The notes: generated by a model from the letters alone, not told the origin. Numbered from the stretch's first letter, positions 1-6,869 are shown. The stretch: DNA of 10,819 bases from WVZL01 sp041862375 (GCA_041862375.1 JBGVTE010000019.1:1-10819); one strand, 5' to 3'. Made by a program: numbers and translations.

Positions 1-1089
1 ATCAGTAATTTCCGTAGCTTGATTGGGAAGAAGCTTAAGCTTATGGGAGTTGTGAAGGCAAATGCCTATGGTCATGGAATCCTCGAAATTTCCGAGTTAG
101 CTTTAAAAGCAGGAGTAGACTGGTTAGGAATACATTCTCTTGGGGAAGGCTTTCTTCTTCGCAAGCAAGGTTTTGATTGTCCTTTATTAATCCTAGGTTA
201 TATTCCATTGGAAGATTTGGAAGAGGCTGTTGTGAATAATTTCCGTATCACAGTCTATAATCTAGAGACTGTTCATCGCTTAGCTCGATTATGCAGTCGT
301 CTCAAGAAGAGGATTTATCTTCATCTTAAAATCGAGACTGGAACATACCGCCAGGGAATTAGAGAGGAAGATATTTTTCAATTCATAAAAGAAATCCAGA
401 GAGTTCCTGATTTTATAATAGAAGGCCTGTCATCGCATTTTGCCAATATCGAGGATACTACTGACCATACTTATTTCCGTTTTCAATTGGAAAATTTTAT
501 AAGAATAATCCAGAAACTGAGAGTGAATAAAATCGAGATTCCACTCAAGCACATAGCCTGTACTGCTGCAACAATACTTTTTCCCGAAACATATTTTGAT
601 ATGGTTCGAGTTGGGATTGGCATGTACGGATTGTGGCCTTCAAAGGAGACATATCTTTCCTGTATTCTTCAAAAACGAAAACCTCTTTCTTTAAAACCTG
701 TTCTTGCTTGGAAAGCAAGAATCGCCCAGATCAAGAAGGTTCCCAAGGGAGCTTACTTGGGGTATGGTTGTACTTACAGGACAACCCGGGAGTCTAATCT
801 GGCAGTTATCCCTGTAGGGTACTTTGATGGTTATAGTCGCTGTTTGTCAAATTCTTCTTATGTCCTTATTAGAGGCCATCGAGCACCTCTGAGGGGCAGG
901 GTATGCATGGATTTCATTCTGGTTGATATCACCGATATCCCAGGCATAAGTTTGGAGGATGAAGCTGTTCTTCTTGGTTGTGACGGAGATGAAATTATCT
1001 CAGCTGAGGACTTAGCTGTTTTAGCGGGTACAATAAATTATGAGATTGTAACCCGTATTAATCCTCTTATTCCCCGTATCGTTGTCTAA
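1..1089 (+). CDS. alr: Alanine racemase (5'-truncated by window edge)
   Basis: PLP enzyme interconverting L- and D-alanine in the cytoplasm, supplying D-Ala for peptidoglycan. The frame is open from base 1, so the true start lies upstream; by comparison with the usual length of about 370 residues, roughly 10-20 N-terminal residues are missing. The TTG at 19 lies inside the conserved N-terminal helix and is not a credible start. Visible motifs: the PLP-lysine box VVKANAYGHG (Lys codon 55-57), an HLKIETGTYRQG segment whose Lys and Arg are seven residues apart as in the Geobacillus enzyme (Lys129/Arg136), RVGIGMYG, the catalytic-tyrosine box LGYGCTYR (Tyr codon 763-765) and the substrate-site RVCMD box near the C-terminus. 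The family normally has DTGMGR where this has ETGTYR, a mild variant. The next gene is about 210 bp away behind its own promoter, so it is probably not cotranscribed. Confidence 0.95.
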   Translation: MSNFRSLIGKKLKLMGVVKANAYGHGILEISELALKAGVDWLGIHSLGEGFLLRKQGFDCPLLILGYIPLEDLEEAVVNNFRITVYNLETVHRLARLCSRLKKRIYLHLKIETGTYRQGIREEDIFQFIKEIQRVPDFIIEGLSSHFANIEDTTDHTYFRFQLENFIRIIQKLRVNKIEIPLKHIACTAATILFPETYFDMVRVGIGMYGLWPSKETYLSCILQKRKPLSLKPVLAWKARIAQIKKVPKGAYLGYGCTYRTTRESNLAVIPVGYFDGYSRCLSNSSYVLIRGHRAPLRGRVCMDFILVDITDIPGISLEDEAVLLGCDGDEIISAEDLAVLAGTINYEIVTRINPLIPRIVV

Positions 1090-1183
1090 TTTTTTTGAGT
1101 TTCATAATCACTAATCGCCATCTTTAAATATCTTATTTTATTATAATAGAAGAAAAAAAATGCCTGAATTATTGAAGAGGATT

Positions 1184-1204
1184 TATAAATTATATATAAA
1201 TTAT
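1184..1204. repeat. Tandem 10-bp direct repeat TATAAATTAT, 11-bp period
   Basis: TATAAATTAT occurs at 1184-1193 and again at 1195-1204, so the copies lie one helical turn apart on the same face. Each copy is itself nearly palindromic (ATAA-A-TTAT). The pair sits about 20 bp upstream of the -35 hexamer of the promoter for the 1302 gene. It could be a tandem operator or an UP-like AT-rich element. No regulator can be assigned from the sequence. Confidence 0.5.
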
Positions 1205-1225
1205 GAGAATAATAGTATACATTTC

Positions 1226-1254
1226 TTGACATATTTTCTCCTCAGTGGTAAACA
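1226..1254 (+). promoter_or_regulatory. Probable sigma-70 promoter for the 1302 gene
   Basis: A perfect -35 TTGACA (1226-1231) is followed by a 17-bp spacer and TAAACA (1249-1254). That is a weak -10, but it is preceded by TGG, giving an extended -10 (TGnTAAACA). Transcription would start near 1261, about 40 nt before the ATG at 1302. This also argues against any start codon upstream of 1261. Confidence 0.55.
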
Positions 1255-1290
1255 TGTCTATATCTAATACATATATTTCAACTTACATTT

Positions 1291-1295
1291 GGAGG
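1291..1295 (+). promoter_or_regulatory. Shine-Dalgarno GGAGG that fixes the start at 1302
   Basis: GGAGG is placed 6 nt before ATG 1302. The same frame can be extended to a GTG at 1245, but that codon has no Shine-Dalgarno sequence and lies inside the predicted promoter. The 19 extra residues would be low-complexity and unlike the rest of the protein. Confidence 0.8.
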
Positions 1296-1301
1296 TCACG
1301 A

Positions 1302-1520
1302 ATGCCTGTGAAAAAAACAACAAAGAAGACAGCAAAAAAGATAAAAAAGGCTGCTCCAAAGAAAAAGACTGCTGCTAGAGCAAAAAAGGGCGATGCTTAT
1401 GAATGCGGTGTGTGTGGGTACCGAATAGTTGTTGATGAGGTCTGCGACTGTGTTGAGGAACACGTTTATATCTGTTGTGAAAAGCCGATGAAGAAGAAAA
1501 GAGTTAAAAAAGCAGCATAA
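1302..1520 (+). CDS. Small basic protein: Lys/Ala-rich tail plus desulforedoxin-like Cys module
   Basis: A 72-residue protein. Residues 1-30 hold 13 lysines and one arginine among Ala, Thr and Pro, resembling the C-terminal tails of bacterial histone H1-like proteins and suggesting nucleic-acid binding. Residues 33-63 contain C35-x-x-C38 and C58-C59 followed by EKPM. This is the spacing and ending of desulforedoxin and the N-terminal domain of desulfoferrodoxin (CxxC, then CC before G-x-PM), which bind iron through four Cys. Two further cysteines (C48, C50) lie between, so zinc or another metal is possible. The C-terminus (64-72) is again Lys-rich. There is no signal peptide or membrane segment. 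It is monocistronic behind its own promoter. Not recognised as a named family; 'histone-like metalloprotein' is an inference. Confidence 0.8.
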   Translation: MPVKKTTKKTAKKIKKAAPKKKTAARAKKGDAYECGVCGYRIVVDEVCDCVEEHVYICCEKPMKKKRVKKAA

Positions 1521-1664
1521 TATCTTGTAATCAGAAAATAATAGGTTCCTAAAAATAAAGGGAAAAGTATTTTTTGCAACATTACATACTTAATATAAGG
1601 GGGAGGATTCTTTTCATTTAGTCAAATTATATTATCCTCTAAATTTTCGCCCCTGACCAATTCC

Positions 1665-1676
1665 TGCATTAATGCA
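1665..1676. promoter_or_regulatory. Perfect 12-bp palindrome TGCATTAATGCA
   Basis: A perfect dyad lying 83-94 bp upstream of the start of the sigma-54 activator gene. The 238-bp spacer it sits in shows no convincing -35/-10 pair. It may be an operator for transcription of the activator gene; no known binding protein is implied. Confidence 0.35.
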
Positions 1677-1694
1677 TATTCATACCATAAAGAT

Positions 1695-1708
1695 TTTTTC
1701 ATGAATAA
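1695..1708 (-). promoter_or_regulatory. Putative activator-binding site upstream of its own gene
   Basis: TTTTTCATGAATAA here is the exact reverse complement of the 14-mer at 3833-3846, upstream of the sigma-54 promoter. The element is an imperfect palindrome centred on TTCATGAA (six of seven positions symmetrical), as expected for a dimeric Fis-type HTH. Its centre lies about 57 bp before the ATG of the activator, a position suited to autoregulation. That the activator binds it is inferred. Confidence 0.5.
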
Positions 1709-1758
1709 GTCAGAAGATTTAATGTAAAAAAGGAGATTAGCTGATAAAGCAGGGAAAC

Positions 1759-3777
1759 ATGACAAAAAAATTGGCTTCTCAAGAATCAGATTTTATCCAT
1801 GGCGATAATTCAAAAAACTTTGAAATGTTTGCCTTAATAGCTGAAAGAATAAGCCAGCTCGCTGATCTTAAATCCATTTTAAATGAAGTACTCAATATCT
1901 TGAAGAAAATAACAGGATGTCATCATCTTGCCATTAGAATAATTGACTCTCAAGGAAATATTCCCTTTTATGCTCATCTAGGCTTAGAGAAAGAGTTTTT
2001 AAATTCAGAGCACTGGATTACAGTGAATGACTGTCTGTGCGGCTATGTAGCTATGGGTAGGGTAGATAAAAAAATGCCATTTATCACAGACTACGGATCT
2101 TTTTATACTAATTCTTTGACTGAATTTATGCACTGGATCGAAAAGAATCCTTTTGAAGTTAGTGGGAATCTCTTGAGAAGCAAGTGCAGTAGCTTATTAT
2201 ATGAGTCTATTGCTTTGATTCCTGTGAAATCAAAAGGAAAAATCATTGCTGAGCTTTATCTTTCTGATAGAGAGAAGGGACTTTTTCCCCTTCCGAGAGT
2301 CCAATTTCTTGAAAAGGCAAGCATCCAGATTGGGATAGCAATTCAGAACTCAAGGCTTTACACTGAACTGGCTGATTCTCAGAAAAAATTACATGATTTG
2401 TTCAATTCAGCTTCAGTTGGCATACTTGAATTGGATACTCAGGGGAGTTTTCGTCAGATTAATAAGAAAGGTGCCAGCCTCTTGGGTTATCCCTCGCCTG
2501 AGAAGCTCACCAGGAATGCCATAAGAATTGCTGATCTCAACATAGACAGGAAGGAATGGGAACAATTCATCGAAGATGTAGATACTCAAGGAATAGTAAA
2601 TGATTATATTCTTTCCTTTGGGATTGGAGGAGAGAAGCGTTACCTTGAATTTTCTGTTAGTGTTATAAAAGACTCAAGGAGTAATATCACGGGCTACAGG
2701 GGAACTTTCCAGGATATGACGGATAAGTTCAGACTGGAAGAGGAAAGATTGGAGAAGGCTCGAACAGAAGCCTTGAAAAACAGGTATTACCAGGAAGCGG
2801 TGGCCCTAAAAGATGAAATAAAGTCTGAATATCCTTTCGAAGAAATGATAGGGACGAGCTCTGCCATTCTAGAGGTAAAGGAAGCCATTCAACAAGTAGC
2901 TCCGATAGATACCACAGTCCTCATAAAAGGAGAAACAGGAACAGGAAAAGAATTAATAGCCAGGTATATCCACGAACTCAGTTCCCGTAAAGATAGAATA
3001 CTCGTTAAAGTCAACTGTGCTGCATTATCTGAGGGATTAATCACCTCAGAGCTTTTTGGACATGAAAAAGGGGCTTTTACTGGAGCTATACAGAAAAGAG
3101 TGGGGCGCTTTGAGTATGCTGATAAAGCAACTATTTTTCTGGATGAAATAGGTGATTTACCTCTTGAAACCCAAGCAATGCTCCTTCGGGTGCTCCAGAG
3201 CGGTGAGTTCGAAAGAGTCGGGAGCTCGAAAACCATTAGAGTAGATGTAAGGGTTATAACCGCCACAAACCGAGATATAGAACTTCTGGTTAATGAGGAA
3301 AAATTCAGACAAGATTTATTCTACAGATTGAATGTTTTCCCTATAGAAATTAGTCCTTTGCGGGATCGAAAGGAAGATATTCCTCTTCTCATTACCTATT
3401 TTATGGAAATATACGGAAGAAAAATAGGTAAAAAAATAGATAGAATAGAAGATGAAACCATGGAGCTTTTTATGAACTATTCTTGGCCTGGCAACATCCG
3501 GGAATTGGAAAATGTTATCGAGCATGGTTTGATAATCTCCAAGGAAGATACTCTTGAAGTTCCAGAGGCATATTTTGTGAGTGCTCCTGTGAAAAAAGAA
3601 AAAACTTCACTTATTACTCTCCAGGAATATGAAAAAGAGTACATCATGAAAGTTCTTAAGCATACAGGAGGTGTTATCTATGGGCCGAAAGGAGCTTCAA
3701 AAATTCTTGGTTTAAAGGCCTCAACATTGCAGAGCCGTATGAAAAAATTGGGAATAGGAAGAGTTAAAAAGAAATAG
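1759..3777 (+). CDS. Sigma-54-dependent transcriptional activator (GAF-PAS-AAA+-Fis HTH)
   Basis: A 672-residue bacterial enhancer-binding protein. It has a GAF sensor (about 25-200), a PAS domain (about 208-325), a short coiled linker, the sigma-54-interacting AAA+ ATPase (about 362-590) and a Fis-type HTH (about 640-667). AAA+ motifs are complete: Walker A GETGTGKE (391-398), the sigma-54 contact loop GAFTGA (438-443), Walker B IFLDE (459-463), sensor segment ITATNRD, FRQDLFYRLNVFPI with arginine-finger candidates, and WPGNIREL. There is no receiver domain, so it is ligand- or redox-sensing rather than a two-component response regulator. The GAF carries C92-L-C94-G and C143, resembling a GAF subfamily with conserved cysteines whose ligand is unknown to me. 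The start ATG is preceded by AGGGA at 1751. A sigma-54 promoter follows 144 bp after its stop, which points to the 2-oxoacid oxidoreductase operon as its target. Confidence 0.93.
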   Translation: MTKKLASQESDFIHGDNSKNFEMFALIAERISQLADLKSILNEVLNILKKITGCHHLAIRIIDSQGNIPFYAHLGLEKEFLNSEHWITVNDCLCGYVAMGRVDKKMPFITDYGSFYTNSLTEFMHWIEKNPFEVSGNLLRSKCSSLLYESIALIPVKSKGKIIAELYLSDREKGLFPLPRVQFLEKASIQIGIAIQNSRLYTELADSQKKLHDLFNSASVGILELDTQGSFRQINKKGASLLGYPSPEKLTRNAIRIADLNIDRKEWEQFIEDVDTQGIVNDYILSFGIGGEKRYLEFSVSVIKDSRSNITGYRGTFQDMTDKFRLEEERLEKARTEALKNRYYQEAVALKDEIKSEYPFEEMIGTSSAILEVKEAIQQVAPIDTTVLIKGETGTGKELIARYIHELSSRKDRILVKVNCAALSEGLITSELFGHEKGAFTGAIQKRVGRFEYADKATIFLDEIGDLPLETQAMLLRVLQSGEFERVGSSKTIRVDVRVITATNRDIELLVNEEKFRQDLFYRLNVFPIEISPLRDRKEDIPLLITYFMEIYGRKIGKKIDRIEDETMELFMNYSWPGNIRELENVIEHGLIISKEDTLEVPEAYFVSAPVKKEKTSLITLQEYEKEYIMKVLKHTGGVIYGPKGASKILGLKASTLQSRMKKLGIGRVKKK

Positions 3778-3832
3778 ACGTGCTCCTGTTTTTGATAGGT
3801 AATTACTCAAAGAAACACTGACATTTCGGTAT

Positions 3833-3854
3833 TTATTCATGAAAAATTATTCAT
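3833..3854 (+). promoter_or_regulatory. Putative enhancer (UAS) for the sigma-54 activator
   Basis: TTATTCATGAAAAA (3833-3846) is a near-palindrome centred at about -107 relative to the predicted sigma-54 start. It is followed at once by a repeated half-site TTATTCAT (3847-3854), 14 bp after the first. The 14-mer is repeated exactly, in inverse orientation, at 1695-1708. Position, symmetry and recurrence near the activator gene are as expected for an enhancer-binding-protein site. Binding by the 1759 product is inferred. Confidence 0.6.
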
Positions 3855-3920
3855 CATGCTCTTATTTCTTCTATCTTTTTTATTGTCAATAAGTTAAAAT
3901 AAGAAAAAATTGGTCTAATC

Positions 3921-3936
3921 TGGCACAGATATTGCT
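3921..3936 (+). promoter_or_regulatory. Sigma-54 (-24/-12) promoter
   Basis: TGGCAC (3921-3926), five bases, then TTGCT (3932-3936). The invariant GG (3922-3923) and GC (3934-3935) are separated by exactly 10 nt as RpoN requires, and the preceding C and following purines also fit the consensus. Predicted +1 is near 3947, about 75 nt before the ATG of the oxidoreductase gene. It lies directly downstream of a sigma-54 activator gene. Confidence 0.88.
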
Positions 3937-3965
3937 TTTTAGAATATATGAAATTCTATAAAGAG

Positions 3966-4016
3966 ATGAAGCTTATGTTTCAAGAATTCGCATTTTATCC
4001 AATTTGCGGAGATTGA
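3966..4016 (+). CDS. Possible 16-residue leader peptide (uORF)
   Basis: An ATG at 3966, inside the predicted leader of the sigma-54 transcript, opens a 16-codon frame (MKLMFQEFAFYPICGD) that stops at TGA 4014-4016, five bases before ATG 4022. It has a weak AAGAG just upstream, and it overlaps the Shine-Dalgarno sequence of the next gene, so its translation could couple to or modulate that gene. It may be fortuitous; no attenuator hairpin is evident. Confidence 0.2.
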   Translation: MKLMFQEFAFYPICGD

Positions 4017-4021
4017 TCCAA

Positions 4022-5761
4022 ATGATACGTGATATCTCAGTCATGATTGCAGGAAAAGCTGGAGATGGTGTTCTCTTTACAGGCAATGTTCTGGCTAAAA
4101 TATTGAAGAGATCAGGTTGGGAAGTGGTTACCTACAGAGACTTTCCTTCAAACATAAGAGGGGAACCAACTAATTTCACAATCCGAGCAAGTCTTAAGAA
4201 AATTTATGGCAGGTCGGATTACATTGATGTCTTAATCGCTTTTGACTGTGAATCTATTCTAGAGCACAGGAAAGTAATGGCTGAGGAAGGAGTCATCCTT
4301 TGTGACGGCGAGGATCTGGACAAAGCTTATACTTTAAAAGCGGGCAAAATCACTCATCATCCATTTGCTCTAAAAAGACTGGCAAGAGAACATTTTCGCA
4401 GTGAGATATACAAGAACATGATCGCCCAGGGAGCCTTGTGCTATATTCTCGGTCTAGATTTTGGGATTGTGAAGGAGGTTATTTCTGAGATTTTCTTGGA
4501 AAAGAAAGGAAGAGATGTCGTTGAGAAAAATATTAATGCAGTAAATCTCGGCTTTAAAGAGTCAAGAAAAATTATTGATGAAAGAAATCGACATTTTCTT
4601 TTAAAAAAAGAGGATAAAGACAGGCTGATTCTTTCCGGAGATGAAGCAATTGCGCTAGGAGCTCTTGGAGCTGGATGCAGGCTATTTGCAGCCTATCCTA
4701 TCTGTCCTGCCTCTGAGATATGGCAGTGGCTGGCAGTCTATATGCCGCGATTCAACGGTGTTGTTGTTCAGACTGAGGATGAAATAGCTGCTCTTAATAT
4801 GGTCCTGGGTGCCTCTTATGCTGGAGTAAGGTCCATGACTTCGACTTCAGGCCCTGGTGCCTCTCTCATGATGGAAGCTTTTGGTCTGGCAGGGATAGCT
4901 GAAATTCCAGTGGTTGTGGCCCATGTTCAAAGAACCGGGCCAAGTACAGGAATGCCCACAAAAACTGAACAGGGAGATTTAAATCAGTGGCTCTACGGCT
5001 CTCATGGAGAATTTCCACGAATAATTCTAGCCCCAGGGACTGTTGAAGAGTGCTTTGAGTTCACTTGTACCGCTTTTAATTTAGCAGAAAAATACCAATG
5101 CCCTGTGATTATTCTTACTGAGCAGGACTATGGCCAGAACCTGCGCACTGTAAAAAAATTCGACCTTTCTAAAGTGAAGATAGAAAGAGGAAAACTTCTC
5201 ACTCAGGAAGAACTCCTTAAATACAAAGATTATAAGAGGTATGAATTTACTCCTAGCGGTGTTTCTCCAAGGGCAATCCCTTCTCAAAAAAATGGCATTC
5301 ATATGATTGAGGGAAATGAGCATGACGAGAGAGGTTATCGAAACGAAGACGCGGAGAACAGAGTGAAAATGATGGAGAAAAGAATGAGGAAGCTAAAAAG
5401 TGCTTCGCGAGAAGTAATCTCTCCCAAAGTCTGGGGTGAGGAAGAAACGCAGATTGGGATTTTAGGATTTGGGTCTACTTTAGGCCCGATTCAAGAGTCT
5501 ATGAAGCAGTTAAAAAAGGAGGGGATCAAAGCTAAGTTCCTCCAGTTGAGGACTCTCTGGCCATTTCCATCCCAGAAGGTTAATCGATTCATAGAAAAGC
5601 ATAGATTGAATTTTGTTGTTGAGAATAATTATACAGGTCAGCTCAGTACACTCATTAAGAGCCAAGTAAAACCTACAGTTGAAGTAAAAGATATCAGAAA
5701 GTATTCAAGCGACTCCTTCAAACCCTCTGAGATTTCAGCTGGTGTCAAGAGGTTTCTGTGA
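4022..5761 (+). CDS. korA: 2-oxoacid:ferredoxin oxidoreductase, fused gamma-alpha subunit
   Basis: A 579-residue subunit of the TPP enzyme that oxidatively decarboxylates 2-oxoacids to acyl-CoA with reduction of ferredoxin, or runs in reverse. Residues 1-185 are the gamma domain (IAGKAGDGVLFTGN near the start). Residues 200-385 are the alpha pyrimidine-binding domain, with AYPICPASEI (224-233), QTEDEIAALNMVLGAS, TSTSGPG (274-279) and the QRTGPSTGMPTKTEQGDL segment. The C-terminal part (470-579) is the alpha domain II. This gamma-alpha fusion is the usual KorA architecture, so 2-oxoglutarate is the default substrate, but specificity cannot be read from sequence. ATG 4022 is chosen because GGAG at 4008-4011 lies 10 nt upstream and the family N-terminus begins here; TTG 4004 would place that GGAG inside the gene. 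Oddity: the conserved Thr of YPITPxS is Cys228. Its stop abuts the ATG of the beta subunit. Confidence 0.92.
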   Translation: MIRDISVMIAGKAGDGVLFTGNVLAKILKRSGWEVVTYRDFPSNIRGEPTNFTIRASLKKIYGRSDYIDVLIAFDCESILEHRKVMAEEGVILCDGEDLDKAYTLKAGKITHHPFALKRLAREHFRSEIYKNMIAQGALCYILGLDFGIVKEVISEIFLEKKGRDVVEKNINAVNLGFKESRKIIDERNRHFLLKKEDKDRLILSGDEAIALGALGAGCRLFAAYPICPASEIWQWLAVYMPRFNGVVVQTEDEIAALNMVLGASYAGVRSMTSTSGPGASLMMEAFGLAGIAEIPVVVAHVQRTGPSTGMPTKTEQGDLNQWLYGSHGEFPRIILAPGTVEECFEFTCTAFNLAEKYQCPVIILTEQDYGQNLRTVKKFDLSKVKIERGKLLTQEELLKYKDYKRYEFTPSGVSPRAIPSQKNGIHMIEGNEHDERGYRNEDAENRVKMMEKRMRKLKSASREVISPKVWGEEETQIGILGFGSTLGPIQESMKQLKKEGIKAKFLQLRTLWPFPSQKVNRFIEKHRLNFVVENNYTGQLSTLIKSQVKPTVEVKDIRKYSSDSFKPSEISAGVKRFL

Positions 5762-6622
5762 ATGAGAAATAAAAAAGATTTTCACTTAGAGAATCCAACA
5801 TGGTGTCCTGGTTGCGGGCTTTACGCCATTTTTGATGCTCTTAAAAGCGCTACCGTATCTCTTGAGCTTGATCCCGAAGAATTAGTTATGGTGACTGGAA
5901 TCGGCTGTCACGGGAGATTAAACAATTACTTTAATGCTTATGGGTTCCACGGACTACATGGCCGGGTTTTACCTGTGGCAACAGGAATTAAACTTTCAAA
6001 TCCTGAGCTTTATTTAATAGGAGTGAGTGGAGATGGTGATGCTTATTCTATCGGAATAAGCCATTTGATTCACGCTTTAAAGAGGAACATCTCACTTACG
6101 TATATAATTGTTAATAATCAGATTTTCGCCTTAACTCAAGGGCAGACTTCGCCTACGAGCAGCGTTGGTTTTGTTTCAAAGTCTTCTCCCTACGGGTCTA
6201 AGGAAAATCCTCTGGATGGTCCTCGATTGGCCCTTGCTGCTGGAGGGACTTTTATTGCCCGAGGTTTTTCTGGAGAACCATCTCATTTAGCGTCTCTAAT
6301 CATAAAAGGTATGAATCACAAGGGTTTTTCCTTTATCGATGTACTCAGCCCTTGTATTACCCAAAACAAGGTGAATACATACAGTTGGATAAGGAGAAAT
6401 ATTTATCGACTTGATGAAGACTCGGGCTTTAGTCCTAAGGATAAAAAGCAAGCCTGGGAAAGGATTAGTGACCAAAGCAAAATACCAGTTGGCTTGATTT
6501 ATGAGGAAGAAAAGGCTTCTTTTGAGGAGCTCATTTTGTCTGATAAGGAAAAGCCAATTGTGGACAGTGATTTAAAAATTGACAGCGCAAAATTTGAAAA
6601 AATATTGGAGTTATTCAAATAA
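5762..6622 (+). CDS. korB: 2-oxoacid:ferredoxin oxidoreductase, beta subunit (TPP and 4Fe-4S)
   Basis: A 286-residue catalytic partner of the gamma-alpha subunit. It carries WCPGCG (14-19), GIGC (46-49), HGRVLPVATGIKL (66-78), the TPP/Mg motif GVSGDGD (87-93) with NNQIFALTQGQTSPTS (118-133), and SPC (196-198). The four cysteines that bind the proximal 4Fe-4S cluster in this family (C15, C18, C49, C198) are all present, so the enzyme should be active. It begins on the base after the upstream stop codon, with AGAGG (5748-5752) as Shine-Dalgarno sequence, so the two subunits are translationally coupled. No delta/ferredoxin subunit gene is present in the window. An external ferredoxin must accept electrons. 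Confidence 0.93.
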   Translation: MRNKKDFHLENPTWCPGCGLYAIFDALKSATVSLELDPEELVMVTGIGCHGRLNNYFNAYGFHGLHGRVLPVATGIKLSNPELYLIGVSGDGDAYSIGISHLIHALKRNISLTYIIVNNQIFALTQGQTSPTSSVGFVSKSSPYGSKENPLDGPRLALAAGGTFIARGFSGEPSHLASLIIKGMNHKGFSFIDVLSPCITQNKVNTYSWIRRNIYRLDEDSGFSPKDKKQAWERISDQSKIPVGLIYEEEKASFEELILSDKEKPIVDSDLKIDSAKFEKILELFK

Positions 6623-6650
6623 TGTATAATATAGAGAGGAGGAAAGTAAG

Positions 6651-6869
6651 ATGAAAGAAAAAGTAGAAGAAGCTTTGAATAAAATTCGTCCAGCACTTAT
6701 GGCAGATGGAGGGAATGTTGAGCTTGTTGAGGTAGATGGGGGTGTAGTTAAGGTAAGGCTTACTGGAGCTTGCGGAGGCTGTCCCATGTCTCAAATGACC
6801 CTGAAGATGGGGATTGAAAAGCATTTAAGGAAAGAAATTCCAGAGATCAGGGAAGTTGTTGCGGTTTAG
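6651..6869 (+). CDS. nfu: Nfu-type Fe-S scaffold/carrier (NifU C-terminal domain protein)
   Basis: A 72-residue stand-alone Nfu domain, the length typical of minimal versions. The hallmark motif LTGACGGCPMSQMTLK includes C41-G-G-C44, through which a dimer holds a bridging 4Fe-4S cluster for delivery to apo-proteins. The preceding ADGGNVELVEVDGGVV is also characteristic. A strong AGGAGG at 6637-6642 precedes the ATG by 8 nt. It lies 28 bp after korB and 44 bp before the IscS homologue, consistent with one transcript. In classical NifU this domain is fused to the scaffold domain; here it is separate and precedes iscS/iscU. Confidence 0.93.
   Translation: MKEKVEEALNKIRPALMADGGNVELVEVDGGVVKVRLTGACGGCPMSQMTLKMGIEKHLRKEIPEIREVVAV

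Noticed and set aside
1142..1147. TATAAT downstream of alr as a promoter
   Set aside because: There is no -35-like hexamer 16-18 bp upstream; the region is simply AT-rich.
1245..1301. GTG start extending the histone-like protein by 19 residues
   Set aside because: It has no Shine-Dalgarno sequence and falls inside the predicted promoter, whereas ATG 1302 has GGAGG six bases upstream.
1561..1578. GG ... TTGCA resembling a sigma-54 promoter before the activator gene
   Set aside because: GG and GC are separated by 13 nt rather than the required 10, and no TGGCAC is present.
2889..3525. Minus-strand open frames inside the activator gene (125 and 69 codons)
   Set aside because: They lie wholly within a clearly conserved + strand AAA+ domain and their translations resemble no family.
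4004..4021. TTG start for the korA gene
   Set aside because: The family N-terminus begins at ATG 4022, and GGAG (4008-4011) would be inside the gene if TTG were used.
5081..5323. Minus-strand open frame inside korA
   Set aside because: It is a shadow of a conserved coding region with no Shine-Dalgarno sequence or recognisable protein.
6625..6630. TATAAT just before nfu as a promoter
   Set aside because: It has no -35 at a suitable distance, and the predicted start would fall on the Shine-Dalgarno sequence.
6499..6824. Two minus-strand frames across the korB end and nfu
   Set aside because: They overlap two recognised + strand genes and are low-complexity, Ser/Phe/Leu-rich shadows.
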